64,000 nucleotides of DNA, from NCBI RefSeq assembly GCF_006716565.1, contig NZ_VFPG01000001.1, positions 4,216,001 to 4,280,000 of the forward strand, written 5' to 3'. The translations under genes were made by a program, and so were the position numbers. The notes under the pieces are model-generated. The model was not told where the DNA came from. It saw nothing but the letters and a program-made list of their open reading frames with translations, and ran no database searches. This document shows, in pieces, positions 17,032 through 26,141 of this stretch. Source of the stretch: Nocardia bhagyanarayanae (GTDB lineage: Bacteria > Actinomycetota > Actinomycetes > Mycobacteriales > Mycobacteriaceae). How positions within the stretch are numbered: position 1 is the stretch's first letter; each line of letters opens with the position of its first letter.

Positions 17032-17228
17032 GCGACCACGATACGCCAATTCGAGCAGTTTTTATGGGGCAGGCAGCACGATGATCCAGGTGCTTGACCT
17101 CCGTCACGAATAACGCCAATAATCGTTGGCGAAACTACGAACGGGAGCCCGGATGGTCGACGACACCGCTCGAGCCGCCGGATTCCCACGCTGATATCGC
17201 CTTCCCACCTCATCCGCAGGAGCACATC

Positions 17229-17648
17229 ATGGGCATCGCAGCACTGATCACCTGGCTGTTGACCGCGGGCGGCGGCTCGGTCCTGCTCGCCACCTGGATC
17301 GCCAAAGGCGGCGCGCGACAACCAACCGCCAGCCACCTGCCGCCACCGGTCGTCTTCGGTCACTTCCTGCTCGCCGCGGCAGGACTCGTCGTCTGGATCG
17401 TCTACCTGGTAGCGGACGCCACGGCGCTGGCTTGGATCGCGTTCGCCCTGTTGGTCCCCGTCGCCGCCCTCGGATTCGCCATGCTCCTGCGCTGGCTGCC
17501 GGTCTACCGCGCCCGCACGGCCAATGCCGGCGACTCCGCTCCGCCGGAACGGCACTTCCCGGTCGCGATCGTCGGCGCGCACGGCGTCCTGGCCGTCACC
17601 ACGGTGGTCCTGGTCCTGCTCACCGCCCTGGGCATCGGAGCCGACTAG
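17229..17648 (+). CDS. Four-helix integral membrane protein
   Basis: 139 residues from ATG 17229, with an AGGAG ribosome site. Four hydrophobic helices are evident, at about residues 4-25, 43-65, 68-88 and 113-136. The loop before the second holds a PPPVVFGHFLLAAAG block, seen in actinobacterial DUF2269-like proteins. It ends 2 bp before folE, so the two are co-translated. Function unknown. Confidence 0.78.
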   Translation: MGIAALITWLLTAGGGSVLLATWIAKGGARQPTASHLPPPVVFGHFLLAAAGLVVWIVYLVADATALAWIAFALLVPVAALGFAMLLRWLPVYRARTANAGDSAPPERHFPVAIVGAHGVLAVTTVVLVLLTALGIGAD

Positions 17649-17650
17649 AC

Positions 17651-18244
17651 ATGACCCGCGCCGCCCTCCGCGTCGTTCACGACCACACCACCCTCGATCT
17701 GGACGCGGCCGAACTCGCCGCCCGGGATTTCCTGCTCGCGCTCGGCGTCGATCTCGACGCCGATCACCTGCACGCCACCCCCGGTCGCATGGCTCGCGCC
17801 TACGCCGAGCTGTTCACCTCTCGCCCGTTCGACCTGACCACCTTCCCCAACGACGAGGGCTACGACGAGCTCGTCCTCGCCCGCCGAATCCCGTTGCGGT
17901 CGGTGTGTGAGCACCACCTGCTGCCGTTCGTCGGTATCGCCCACGTCGGGTATCTACCCGGCCAGCGCATCCTCGGGCTGTCCAAGCTCGCCCGCATCGT
18001 CGAGCACTTCTCCCGCCGCCCGCAGGTCCAGGAACGACTCACCAAACAGATCGCCGACTGGCTCGCCGAGCACCTGCAACCCAAGGGCGTCGGGGTCGTC
18101 ATCGAAGCCGAGCACACCTGCATGACATTGCGCGGCGTGCAAGCGGCCGGCGCCACGACGGTCACCTCCACCCTGCTGGGCAGCTTGCGCGAAGATCCCC
18201 GCTCGCGTCAGGAGTTCTTCGCCCTCACCGGCATCGCGCCCTGA
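17651..18244 (+). CDS. folE: GTP cyclohydrolase I
   Basis: 197 residues, the size of a bacterial GTP cyclohydrolase I core. It converts GTP to 7,8-dihydroneopterin triphosphate in folate/pterin synthesis. The zinc and catalytic motif SVCEHHLLPFVG (Cys86, His88/89) is intact, as is the second half-site EHTCMTLRGV. HATPGRMARAY and LSKLARIVEHFSRRPQVQERLT are family blocks. It is separated from the usual folate genes and paired with a membrane protein, so it may be a second paralogue used for another pterin product. Confidence 0.95.
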   Translation: MTRAALRVVHDHTTLDLDAAELAARDFLLALGVDLDADHLHATPGRMARAYAELFTSRPFDLTTFPNDEGYDELVLARRIPLRSVCEHHLLPFVGIAHVGYLPGQRILGLSKLARIVEHFSRRPQVQERLTKQIADWLAEHLQPKGVGVVIEAEHTCMTLRGVQAAGATTVTSTLLGSLREDPRSRQEFFALTGIAP

Positions 18245-18352
18245 CCGGAGACCAACGGGGCGAACGTCGGATATCGGGACCGGTTGTGCGCTTAGCATGG
18301 CTGTAGGCCATAGAGGCGGTGTGAATCCGACGAGCTGCGGGATGGTGCGTTC

Positions 18353-18823
18353 ATGACGGAGGACAACCGATCGCGGAGTGGTTATCTCGCGACCCTGGTG
18401 ATCTACGCGATCACCGTGGTCGCGGTGGCTGTCCTCGGCAGGCTCACCCACCGGAAGCTTCCGGAGGCCATGTGCGTGCAGGATTTGGTGACGACCGCGT
18501 TCGCGGCGCACAAGCTCTCCCGTACCGTCACCAAAGACGCTGTGGTCGCACCGCTCCGGGCCCCGTTCACGCGGCCCGCGGGCGACGGTGGCCCCGGCGA
18601 GGTGATGGAGCGGCCGAAAGCCGACGACGGCGTCGCACACAGCATCGGTCAGCTGCTGACCTGCCCGTTCTGCTTCGACGTGTGGGTGGTCACCGGCTTC
18701 ACCGTCGGCCACGTCTTCGCGCCGCGCACCACCCGAATGATCGGGGAGTCCTTGGCCGTGCTGGCCGGTGCCGACTTCCTGCACCTGGCGTACGCGACCG
18801 CCCAGCGGATCGCCGAGAAGTAG
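18353..18823 (+). CDS. DUF1360-family membrane protein
   Basis: 156 residues with an N-terminal helix (YLATLVIYAITVVAVAVLG), the VTTAFAAHKLSRTVTKDAV block, and the family signature LLTCPFCFDVWVV, whose C-x2-C could bind metal. Two more C-terminal hydrophobic segments follow. DUF1360 proteins are small bacterial membrane proteins of unknown function, sometimes linked to sporulation or cell envelope. It stands alone. Confidence 0.85.
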   Translation: MTEDNRSRSGYLATLVIYAITVVAVAVLGRLTHRKLPEAMCVQDLVTTAFAAHKLSRTVTKDAVVAPLRAPFTRPAGDGGPGEVMERPKADDGVAHSIGQLLTCPFCFDVWVVTGFTVGHVFAPRTTRMIGESLAVLAGADFLHLAYATAQRIAEK

Positions 18824-18961
18824 ACCTCGCCGGAGGCCGCCCGCTGTCCCCGCACGAGCGCTGTGGCGTGGAGCCGATGCTCGGGCGGGCCGTCCGCGGG
18901 TGACCGGCGCGCGTCCACTACTGTCCCCACCGACATTTCGCCTCTTCGAGGAAGCAGGTCG

Positions 18962-19684
18962 ATGGATACCCTGCGGAAGCTGCTCGCCCGTCTGGTTTCG
19001 GTCGTGCTCGTTCTCGGCGTCGTGGTCGGGTCCGCCGCCGCCGAGCCGGTTCCCGGTTCCGCGCGGAACCCGGTCCTGGTGATCGGCGGGTTCGACGCGA
19101 ACGTCGGCAAGCTCGAGACGTTGCGGGCGTGGCTGGAATCGCGCGGCTACACCGCGTACGCGATGGTGCTGCCGGGCACGCCCGCCGCGACGGCACCGCT
19201 GGTCGAGTCGGCGGCGGCCGTCGCGGCCGAGGTCGCCGAGATCCGCCGCGAAACCCGTTCGGCGCGAGTGGATCTCGTCGGTCACTCGATGGGCGGTCTG
19301 GCCCAGCGCCACTACGTGAAGTTTCTCGATGGGCGAGAGTCGGTGGACACCTACGTCGATTTCGGCACACCGGAGAACGGCGTGGTTCTGGCCTTGCTGT
19401 GCTCCCCCTTCTATCCGGGCTGCCGCGACCTGAGCCCGGGTTCGCCGTTCCTCACCGCGCTCAACACCGCACCGGCGATTCCCCCTGATCTGCCCGCCTA
19501 CCACCTGTTCTCCGAGGACGCGGGCGAGGAGCGCGAACCGCTGCCCGGCGCGAACAACGCGAGCGTGCAATCGTTCTGCCCGGGCCGCCGGGTGTCGCAC
19601 GCCGACGAACCGATCGACGGCGCTTTCCAGGAGTTGATCGACAGCGCGCTGCGCGGCGGGCCCCTGGCCACCGGTTGCCCCTGA
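18962..19684 (+). CDS. Secreted triacylglycerol lipase/esterase (alpha/beta hydrolase)
   Basis: 240 residues. The signal peptide (MDTLRKLLARLVSVVLVLGVVVGSAAAE) is followed by NPVLVIGGFDAN, the oxyanion region of class 2 lipases. The nucleophile motif is GHSMGG near residue 108. DEPIDGAFQELID near the end and a C-terminal cysteine suggest a disulfide with the CSPFYPGC pair. It probably hydrolyses host or envelope lipids outside the cell. It is a single-gene unit. Confidence 0.87.
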   Translation: MDTLRKLLARLVSVVLVLGVVVGSAAAEPVPGSARNPVLVIGGFDANVGKLETLRAWLESRGYTAYAMVLPGTPAATAPLVESAAAVAAEVAEIRRETRSARVDLVGHSMGGLAQRHYVKFLDGRESVDTYVDFGTPENGVVLALLCSPFYPGCRDLSPGSPFLTALNTAPAIPPDLPAYHLFSEDAGEEREPLPGANNASVQSFCPGRRVSHADEPIDGAFQELIDSALRGGPLATGCP

Positions 19685-19717
19685 TCGTATGTCCGAGGCT
19701 GCTTCTACAATCCGCGC

Positions 19718-20284
19718 GTGACCCTCACTCTCGCCGACCTCGTCGGCTACACCGATCGCGACCTCGACGCCGACCTGGCGCGGTGGTTCTCCGATGCGAC
19801 TCCCGTCCAGGTACCGGAGGAAACCCGGCCGGTGACACCGTTTCTCGCGCGCCTCGCTCCCGCGGACGCCGCGGCGCTGGCCGCGCTCGACCGCCGGGTG
19901 CGCTCGGGCCGCCTGCCGCAGTTCCTGGACATCTTCTCCTGGTCCTACGGTTTCGACTTCGGCGAAAACGGCTGCGGGTTGCTGGATTCCGACTACACCA
20001 CGGAACTCACCGATGACGACGTCTACTCGATCGGCGCCGACGGCGGCGGCAATCTGTACGTCGTGCTCACCAACGGTCAAGTGGCCGTGTGGTTTCACGA
20101 GGAGGAGGTGCTCGAAGGCGGCACCCGCTTCGACAACCTCGACGTCTTCCTCTGGTCGTTCGTGCGCTACCGGGCCGTCCGCGCGGGGAAGCTCGAGCGC
20201 TCGGCCGTGGAAGCGGACTTCGTGGCCCTCGGTCAGGACGGCGCACTCGAACCGAACCTCGGCCTGTTGCAGTACATGAAGTAG
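19718..20284 (+). CDS. SUKH-like hypothetical protein
   Basis: 188 residues from a GTG. The central part (DVYSIGADGGGNLYVVLTNGQVAVWFHEEE) matches the SUKH (SMI1/KNR4) pattern of an acidic loop, glycine turn and paired strands. Related proteins act as immunity factors against polymorphic toxins. No toxin is nearby. The call is by pattern only. Confidence 0.65.
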   Translation: MTLTLADLVGYTDRDLDADLARWFSDATPVQVPEETRPVTPFLARLAPADAAALAALDRRVRSGRLPQFLDIFSWSYGFDFGENGCGLLDSDYTTELTDDDVYSIGADGGGNLYVVLTNGQVAVWFHEEEVLEGGTRFDNLDVFLWSFVRYRAVRAGKLERSAVEADFVALGQDGALEPNLGLLQYMK

Positions 20285-20443
20285 CTGTGCCCGTTTGCGT
20301 GGCGTGGCGCGGCGAATCTATAGTGGCCGTAATCCGATTGGTGCTCCCCAGAAGTACAGCCGCAGAATGGGAGACCACGCCTCGATGATCCAGGCGATGG
20401 AGTGGGCGGTGTTGTTTGCCCACCCATTTTTCTGGAGGAATCC

Positions 20444-21292
20444 ATGCATATCGGACTCGGATTGCCGGTCTCCGACCCCACTGTTCTGCTCGATTGGGCG
20501 CGCCGTGCCGACGCGGGACCGTTCTCGACGCTCGGCTTGCTCGACCGCCTCGTCTACGACAATCCCGAGCCATTGGTCGCGCTGTCGGTCATCGCGGGAG
20601 CGACCAGTCGCGTCAAGGTGCAAACCGAGGTGTTGCTCGCCCCGCTGCGGGAGACGGCACTGCTAGCCAAACAGGTTGCGACACTGGATCGTATGTCCGG
20701 CGGCAGGCTGGTGCTCGGGCTCGGCGTCGGTGGACGCGCCGACGACCATCTCGCCACCGGCGTCGAGCTGCGCACGCGCGGCCGCCGGATGAACGAGCAA
20801 CTCGCGCACCTGCGCAGCCTGTGGTCGGGAGAGCCGTTCGGCGCGGAGTGCGGTCCGATCGGCCCGAATCCGGTGCGTCCTGGAGGTCCGCCGATCCTGT
20901 TCGGTGGCTTCAAGCCCGCCGCCCTGGAACGCGTCGCGCGCTGGGGCGACGGTTTCCTCTCCGCGGTTCCGCCGAACTGGGCGGGCGGGTTGTTCGACTC
21001 CGTCCGCAAGTCCTGGCACGACCACGGACGCGATGGTGAGCCCCGGCTCGTCGCGCAGGTCAATGTCGCCCTCGGCCCACAACCCGTGGTCGACGAAGCC
21101 CGCGCGGCGATCGGCGCCTACTACGAGTTCACCGGCTGGGCCGACAACATGGTGGCGGGCCTGCGCACCACTCCCGACGAGATCCGCGCGACCGTAACGC
21201 AATTCGCCGATCTCGGCGCCGACGAGGTGATGCTCTACTGCTACGGCGCCGATCCCGGCCAGGTCGACCGCATCGCCGATGTGATCGGCTGA
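20444..21292 (+). CDS. LLM-class flavin-dependent oxidoreductase
   Basis: 282 residues from ATG 20444, preceded by TGGAGGAA. The luciferase-like TIM-barrel fold shows at LGLPVSDPTVLLDWARRAD, VALSVIAGATSRVKVQTEVLLAPL, and RLVLGLGVGGRADD. Such enzymes use F420 or reduced FMN to oxidise or reduce hydrophobic substrates. Three LLM proteins occur in this window. A strong bidirectional terminator separates it from the convergent SDR. Confidence 0.9.
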   Translation: MHIGLGLPVSDPTVLLDWARRADAGPFSTLGLLDRLVYDNPEPLVALSVIAGATSRVKVQTEVLLAPLRETALLAKQVATLDRMSGGRLVLGLGVGGRADDHLATGVELRTRGRRMNEQLAHLRSLWSGEPFGAECGPIGPNPVRPGGPPILFGGFKPAALERVARWGDGFLSAVPPNWAGGLFDSVRKSWHDHGRDGEPRLVAQVNVALGPQPVVDEARAAIGAYYEFTGWADNMVAGLRTTPDEIRATVTQFADLGADEVMLYCYGADPGQVDRIADVIG

Positions 21293-21301
21293 TCGAGCAT
21301 C

Positions 21302-21333
21302 CGGGCCCGTCGGCGGTCGTGCCGACGGGCCCG
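21302..21333. terminator. Bidirectional terminator between LLM and SDR genes
   Basis: CGGGCCCGTCGGC (21302-21314) pairs with GCCGACGGGCCCG (21321-21333): 13 bp with a 6-base loop, between convergent genes. Confidence 0.85.
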
Positions 21334-21356
21334 TCCTAGGGCGGTGGGGCCGCCTG

Positions 21357-22130
21357 TCAGAACATGCTGTAGCCGCCGTCGATCAGCAGGGTGTCGCCGG
21401 TGTGGTAGGCGCTGGCCGGGCTCGCGAGATAGACCGCGACCGCCTCGAAGTCGCCGGGTGATCCCCAGCGCCGCACGGGGATTCGCGGCTGAACGCGTTC
21501 CCTGAAGCGGTGCCAGGCGAAGATGTGCTCGGTCATCGGGGTGTCGATCCAGCCTGGGAGCACGGCGTTGGCGCGGATGCCGTGCTTGCCGAGTTCGACG
21601 GCGATCGAGTTGATCACCGCGATGATGCCCGCCTTGCTCGCGGCGTAGGACTGGCCGCGCGGCACACCTTGCCTGGCCGCCAGGCTGGCGGTGGCGACGA
21701 GGCTGCCGCCCGCGCCCTGTGCCACCATCACCTTCGCGGCCTCGCGCAGGGTGACGAAGGCGCCGTCGAGGTTGACCGAGGTGACGCGGCGGAACTCCGC
21801 CAAGTCGGTGTCCAGGAATGGCGTCATTCCCTGTGCCACACCGGCATTGACGAAGCAGGAGTCGATGCGCCCGAGTTCGGCGGCGGCGCGCGCGACGGTG
21901 TCCACGATCTGCTGCTCTTCGGCGACGTCGCAGACGAGGGGAAGCACACGGCCGCCGAACTCGCTCAACTCGGCGGCGGCCGCGGCGTTGCGCTCGGCAT
22001 TGCGACCGACGATGCAGACGTCGGCCCCCGCACGCGCCAGGCCGCGGGCGAAACCGAGCCCGATGCCGGAGTTGCCGCCGGTGACGACGGCGACGTGGCC
22101 GCCGAGATCGAAGGGGGAGACGTCGGTCAT
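21357..22130 (-). CDS. Short-chain dehydrogenase/reductase (classical SDR)
   Basis: 257 residues. TGGNSGIGLG (cofactor loop), NAGVA, the catalytic S...YAASK pair, and a C-terminal GDTLLIDGG are all present, so it is a classical FabG-like SDR. An Arg/Asn after the first strand (GRNAER) suggests NADPH. It is followed on the same strand, after a terminator, by nothing closely linked. The substrate is unknown. Confidence 0.92.
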   Translation of the reverse strand: MTDVSPFDLGGHVAVVTGGNSGIGLGFARGLARAGADVCIVGRNAERNAAAAAELSEFGGRVLPLVCDVAEEQQIVDTVARAAAELGRIDSCFVNAGVAQGMTPFLDTDLAEFRRVTSVNLDGAFVTLREAAKVMVAQGAGGSLVATASLAARQGVPRGQSYAASKAGIIAVINSIAVELGKHGIRANAVLPGWIDTPMTEHIFAWHRFRERVQPRIPVRRWGSPGDFEAVAVYLASPASAYHTGDTLLIDGGYSMF

Positions 22131-22192
22131 GAATAGGTCCTTCCGTCGGCGACACTGCCTGCGCTCGACGGTACCGGGGGCGATCGAGCGCG

Positions 22193-22218
22193 ACGGCCCC
22201 GGCGGGCGCCGGGGCCGT
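22193..22218 (-). terminator. Terminator after mycolyltransferase-like esterase
   Basis: ACGGCCCCGGC (22193-22203) pairs with GCCGGGGCCGT (22208-22218) over a GC-rich 4-base loop, just past the esterase stop at 22227 on the minus strand. Confidence 0.75.
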
Positions 22219-22226
22219 GCGGTCGG

Positions 22227-23168
22227 TCAGGCGCCTACCGATGTCAGCAGCATGCCGAGGGCGTTCTGCATCTGGGCGCGCCAGGCGGGCCAGTCATGGC
22301 CGTGGCCCTCGACGTAGCGCTCGTCGACGGTGGCGCCGAGCTGCTGGAGGCGGTCGACGAAGCGGTAATTCTGTTGGTAGACCGCCTCTTCGACGGCGCC
22401 GCTGCGACCGTAGGAGACGAACAGGGGCTTGCCGGTGAGTTTCGCGGCCTGGCTGTAGGGGTTGTTCTGCTCCCAGATCGCCCGCTGGGCGGGGATGTTG
22501 TAGTCACCCCAGACGCGCTTCCAGTCGGCGGCGCAGCCCTGGCCCGGCTTGTCCGGGTCGCCGGGGGCGCCGGAGGCGTGCAGCGGGTCGACGTTGCCGC
22601 TGAAGGAGGCCGCGGAGCGGAACATGCCCTGGTACTCGGCCGCGAACTTCATCGCGCCGAGGCCACCCATGGAGTTGCCCGCGATGGCGCGGGTGGTGTT
22701 GGCCTTGTAGGTGGATTCCAGGATGGTGCGCACGTCTTCCAGCAAGTACTTCTCCCAGGCGGGCGCGCCCCATGCGCCGTTGTTGTACCAGTCGGAATAG
22801 GCACTGCACCAACTGGTTTCGGGCAGCACGAAGATGGCGTTCGCGTCCTTGGTGAGCGCTTCGAGGTCGCCCTTGTCGGTCCAGGACTTGTGGTCGTCGA
22901 AGCCGCCGTGCAGTACCCACACCGTGGGCCAGGTGCGGTTCGCGTCCTTGGACCAGCCTGGTGGCAGCAGTAATCGGACGACCTTGACCGACCAGTCGGG
23001 GTCTTCCAGGTTGGGCGAGGAGATGCCGATGTCGAGGACGCGGTCGCTGACCCGCGCCTCCCAGCGCACGATGCCCGCCGCGTCTGCGGGCGTTCGAGGG
23101 ACGAAAGTCAATGCGACACCAGCCAATACGCTGACGATCGCGAGCGCGATTCGGATCGGTCCGGACAC
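22227..23168 (-). CDS. Secreted mycolyltransferase-like esterase (antigen 85/esterase D fold)
   Basis: 313 residues from GTG 23168, with GAAAGGAT upstream. A signal peptide (LALAIVSVLAGVALTFV...PADAA) leads into the esterase D fold. TVWVLHGGFDDHKSW is the oxyanion strand, AGNSMGGLGAMKF the nucleophile serine, and GHGHDWPAW the catalytic histidine. The Ag85/Fbp family transfers mycolates onto trehalose or arabinogalactan, which fits a mycolic-acid organism. A simple esterase is the alternative. Export is expected. Confidence 0.85.
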   Translation of the reverse strand: MSGPIRIALAIVSVLAGVALTFVPRTPADAAGIVRWEARVSDRVLDIGISSPNLEDPDWSVKVVRLLLPPGWSKDANRTWPTVWVLHGGFDDHKSWTDKGDLEALTKDANAIFVLPETSWCSAYSDWYNNGAWGAPAWEKYLLEDVRTILESTYKANTTRAIAGNSMGGLGAMKFAAEYQGMFRSAASFSGNVDPLHASGAPGDPDKPGQGCAADWKRVWGDYNIPAQRAIWEQNNPYSQAAKLTGKPLFVSYGRSGAVEEAVYQQNYRFVDRLQQLGATVDERYVEGHGHDWPAWRAQMQNALGMLLTSVGA

Positions 23169-23427
23169 AGTGGATCCTTTCGGTACGAGCTGTCGCAGAG
23201 GAAGGTAGTCGAGTACCCGGTTCTGCGAATAGCAGTGTTCGTGAAACCGTGAACACTTACCAGACGCGAATTCCTCTGGCGCTCGGCACGCCCGGCCGTC
23301 GTGCAGCGGGGCGAGGGCAGGACCTGGGGAACGGTGTCGGGTTCGCTGATCGGTGTGGCCGGGGTGGTGGTGCCGTCGAGTTGTTGATGCCGTTCGCTGG
23401 GCAGACCCACGATCGGCGTGGTAGACG

Positions 23428-24573
23428 ATGTCCATGCGTGGCGGGAAAAGGCTGAAGCCGCAAAGGGTTCAGAAGCTGCGGTTGATCATTGTGGCAGCGG
23501 CGAGCATCCTGTTGATGGGCGGCGCCGCTGCTGTCACGGTGGTGTCGGTGACCTATAGCACCCGCGCGTTCTGGACTATTGCGGCGCAACCGCTCGCAAC
23601 CGTGTTCACCGGCGCCGGTGCGGTTACTGCCGCCTGTCTCATCTTGTTCAATGGCCATCTGGTTCGCAGGCAGGAAGACAAGCATCATCGCGAGACGGCT
23701 GCACGCGAAGGAGAGATCGCGTTACGGGATCGCTATACATCGATCGCGGGCCAGCTTGCCGACAACAGTCCCGCCGTCCGCATGGCGGGTGTGTACGCCC
23801 TCGTTGCGCTGTCCGATGATTGGCATGCGTTCGGAAATGATCAGGAGCGTCGGGTCTGCGTCGATTTGCTCCGTGCTTACATACGGGTTCCGATGCCCGA
23901 ACCGGTCGATGCGCCGGACGGCCTCAGCGGTGCGGGAGAACGCGAAGTGCGTCAATCGATTGTGCGGTCGATCTCCTACCGCCGACAGCTCGCTCAGGGT
24001 GACGATCGGTCATGGTCGTCGATCAAGACAACGTTTTGGAGGTCGATTCTCCCGGGGTGCGCCCTGCAGGACTGCAAGATGCCTGGATGGCAGCTCACCG
24101 GAGCTGTTCTTACCGAGGCAAGTTTGGCTGGTGCAGATCTATCCGCAGCGATATTGCGCAGTGCTCGACTGGAACGGGCGGATCTCACAAAAGTGAATCT
24201 GCAGGGAGCCGACCTTCGAAACGCTGCGGCGGCTGGGGCGAATTTCGAGAAGACCGATCTGAGTGGTGCGTACCTGTCGGAGGCAGATCTCTCAGGTGCC
24301 AATCTGACTGAAGCTCGATTGAGTACTGCGGCTCTGCTGGCGGCCAAGTTGACTGGCGCAGATCTGACGAGAGCGGATTTGTCCGGAGCAGATCTGCGAA
24401 GTGCCGACCTCACTGGAGTGATCTACTCCGCGGACACTCGGTGGCCCGACGGGTTTCGTCCTCCGCCGGACAGCACCAGCAGTTCCCCTAGCTCGACCGA
24501 AACGACAGTTGGTAGACCGCCGTTTGCTTTCGGTCGATTGGATCGAGTATGGCAGCGTCTTGACCGCCGCTGA
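23428..24573 (+). CDS. Membrane-anchored pentapeptide-repeat protein
   Basis: 381 residues. Two N-terminal transmembrane helices (~18-42 and ~52-74) precede a cytosolic helical region. Residues ~205-330 then form about 20 A(D/N)LxX pentapeptide repeats, such as GADLS, RADLT and GANLT, making a right-handed quadrilateral beta-helix. The C-terminal ~50 residues are Ser/Pro-rich. The repeat fold can mimic DNA or scaffold membranes; the function is unknown. It is followed 75 bp later by another membrane protein on the same strand. Confidence 0.85.
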   Translation: MSMRGGKRLKPQRVQKLRLIIVAAASILLMGGAAAVTVVSVTYSTRAFWTIAAQPLATVFTGAGAVTAACLILFNGHLVRRQEDKHHRETAAREGEIALRDRYTSIAGQLADNSPAVRMAGVYALVALSDDWHAFGNDQERRVCVDLLRAYIRVPMPEPVDAPDGLSGAGEREVRQSIVRSISYRRQLAQGDDRSWSSIKTTFWRSILPGCALQDCKMPGWQLTGAVLTEASLAGADLSAAILRSARLERADLTKVNLQGADLRNAAAAGANFEKTDLSGAYLSEADLSGANLTEARLSTAALLAAKLTGADLTRADLSGADLRSADLTGVIYSADTRWPDGFRPPPDSTSSSPSSTETTVGRPPFAFGRLDRVWQRLDRR

Positions 24574-24648
24574 TCAAAGCGGGGTAGCGCTCGGCCCGAG
24601 CGTCGCCTGCGCCCCCCGGCCGGATCCTGCGCAAGCGTACGAGAATAT

Positions 24649-25248
24649 GTGCGGGTGGATCTTGCTCAAATCAGAACACGCATCAGTGACCTCGCGAGCA
24701 GGTTCGGTGTGCAGCCTCTTGAAGTCGAACTGGGGAAGGTGCCGAAGGCGCTGCCAGAAGGTGCGCGGGTACTGGTTCGCAAAGGTCGGCCGGTTCTGGT
24801 GATCGGTGCAGCCTTCGACAATCACTTGCGGGCTGAGCAGGACTACATTCTCGCAAGTGCCATGCTGATCATGGACTACGCCATGAGGAGGCGGCTCCTG
24901 TTCGCGTACACCGTTTCGCTTTCCGTGGCACTGCCGCTCGGGTTCATCAGTGGCGGCGCGATAGCGAGCGGCGCACCGGCGTGGCTGGCGATCCCAGTGC
25001 CGTTGGTCGTGTGGGCGGTCTGCTATGTCGCAGCGCATATGGCGAGGCTCCGACGCTTCGCCTACCGGGTGGACCGCCGGATGGTCGAGGTGATGGGGCA
25101 ACCGCTTATAGGCATGATGCTCGACTTCGACCACCGGATGCGGGACAGCCGCCCGGGTCTCGTCGGCGCCGCTTTGAATTTTCTCACTCCCCACCCGTCC
25201 CAGCGGGCGCAGCGCCTGGACGCCGGCCCCGTAGCGACCGTCATGTAG
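24649..25248 (+). CDS. M48-like membrane protein lacking the HExxH zinc motif
   Basis: 199 residues from GTG 24649. The layout follows M48 (Ste24/HtpX) peptidases: ARVLVRKGRPVLVIGAAFDN, then ILASAMLIMDYAMRRRLL where the family has a HELGH helix, two transmembrane segments, and a C-terminal THPS-like TPHPSQRAQRL. No HExxH is present, so it would be catalytically inactive. The relation to M48 is inferred from pattern only. It may be a pseudo-protease partnered with the preceding pentapeptide protein. Confidence 0.6.
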   Translation: MRVDLAQIRTRISDLASRFGVQPLEVELGKVPKALPEGARVLVRKGRPVLVIGAAFDNHLRAEQDYILASAMLIMDYAMRRRLLFAYTVSLSVALPLGFISGGAIASGAPAWLAIPVPLVVWAVCYVAAHMARLRRFAYRVDRRMVEVMGQPLIGMMLDFDHRMRDSRPGLVGAALNFLTPHPSQRAQRLDAGPVATVM

Positions 25249-25495
25249 GTGGGCGGCGCGCCCGAGCCGGTCCGCGGGTTTGGGTGACGGTCTCGGCCAC
25301 GAACAGACGGGTGCGGCCGAGGTCGATGTCACGCATTCACGTCGACCCGTCTCATCGAGGGCATCGAGGCGGGATGGTAAGGCTGTTCACCTCGGTGGCG
25401 ATGGCGGCCGAACAGTCGACCAGCGGGCTGGCCCGCGCTGTGCCGGGGTGTTCGGCGAGGTGGCGGCGCCACCCACTAGCGACTTCGGGACAAAC

Positions 25496-26131
25496 CTACT
25501 CGCGGCCCTCGGGTTCGTAGCGCGGACCGAGGAGGGCGATGGCGGTCTCCACGGCCACCTCGACGAGGTCGGAGACGTCCTCGCCGTCCTCCACGGCGGA
25601 GGCGATGAGTTCGCGGTAGCCCCCATACAGGATGGTGGCGGTCCGGCGGGTCGCTCGGTGCACGCCGGGCGCTCCGAACTCCGGTGTGGCGGTGAGGTTT
25701 TGGATCAGGCCGACGAACGCGTCGGCGGCCTCGCGGTGCAGTCGCCGCGCGTCCTCGCCCAGCGCCGGTGTGTCGCGGATCCAGGCGAGGGTGATCGTCC
25801 GGTCGGTCTTCGACGCGTCGATCCATGCCTCGATGGCCTGGCGGACCTGTGTTCGCCACGGCGCCCGCGGATCGACGGCGTCGTAGATCCGCTGGATCGT
25901 CTCGTTGTTCCGTTCGGTCAGCAGCGCGATGAAGCAGTCCTGCTTGCTGGTGAAGTGCTCGTAGAAGGTGCGCCGCGAGGTGCGCGCGGCCCGGACCACG
26001 TCGGCCACCGTGGCGTCGCGGTACCCGCGCTCGCGAATCGCCTCCGCCATCGCGTCGAGCAGCCTGCGGCGGAAACCGGATTCCGGCGCGGTCTCGGCGG
26101 CGGTCGTGGTGGCGGGCTCGGCGCGGGTCAC
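25496..26131 (-). CDS. TetR-family regulator of the adjacent oxidation operon
   Basis: 211 residues. The HTH (AEAIRERGYRDATVADVVRAARTSRRTFYEHFTSKQDCF) is a textbook TetR domain. It is the last gene of a tight minus-strand operon: it starts 10 bp after the BVMO stop. It is therefore regulated with the enzymes, and probably binds the twin palindromes at 30769-30808. Confidence 0.92.
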   Translation of the reverse strand: MTRAEPATTTAAETAPESGFRRRLLDAMAEAIRERGYRDATVADVVRAARTSRRTFYEHFTSKQDCFIALLTERNNETIQRIYDAVDPRAPWRTQVRQAIEAWIDASKTDRTITLAWIRDTPALGEDARRLHREAADAFVGLIQNLTATPEFGAPGVHRATRRTATILYGGYRELIASAVEDGEDVSDLVEVAVETAIALLGPRYEPEGRE

Positions 26132-26141
26132 ATCGACCAGG

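Noticed and set aside
17954..20098. 714-codon minus-strand frame across folE, DUF1360, lipase and SUKH-like genes
   Set aside because: It spans four well-supported plus-strand genes and is low-complexity in amino-acid use.
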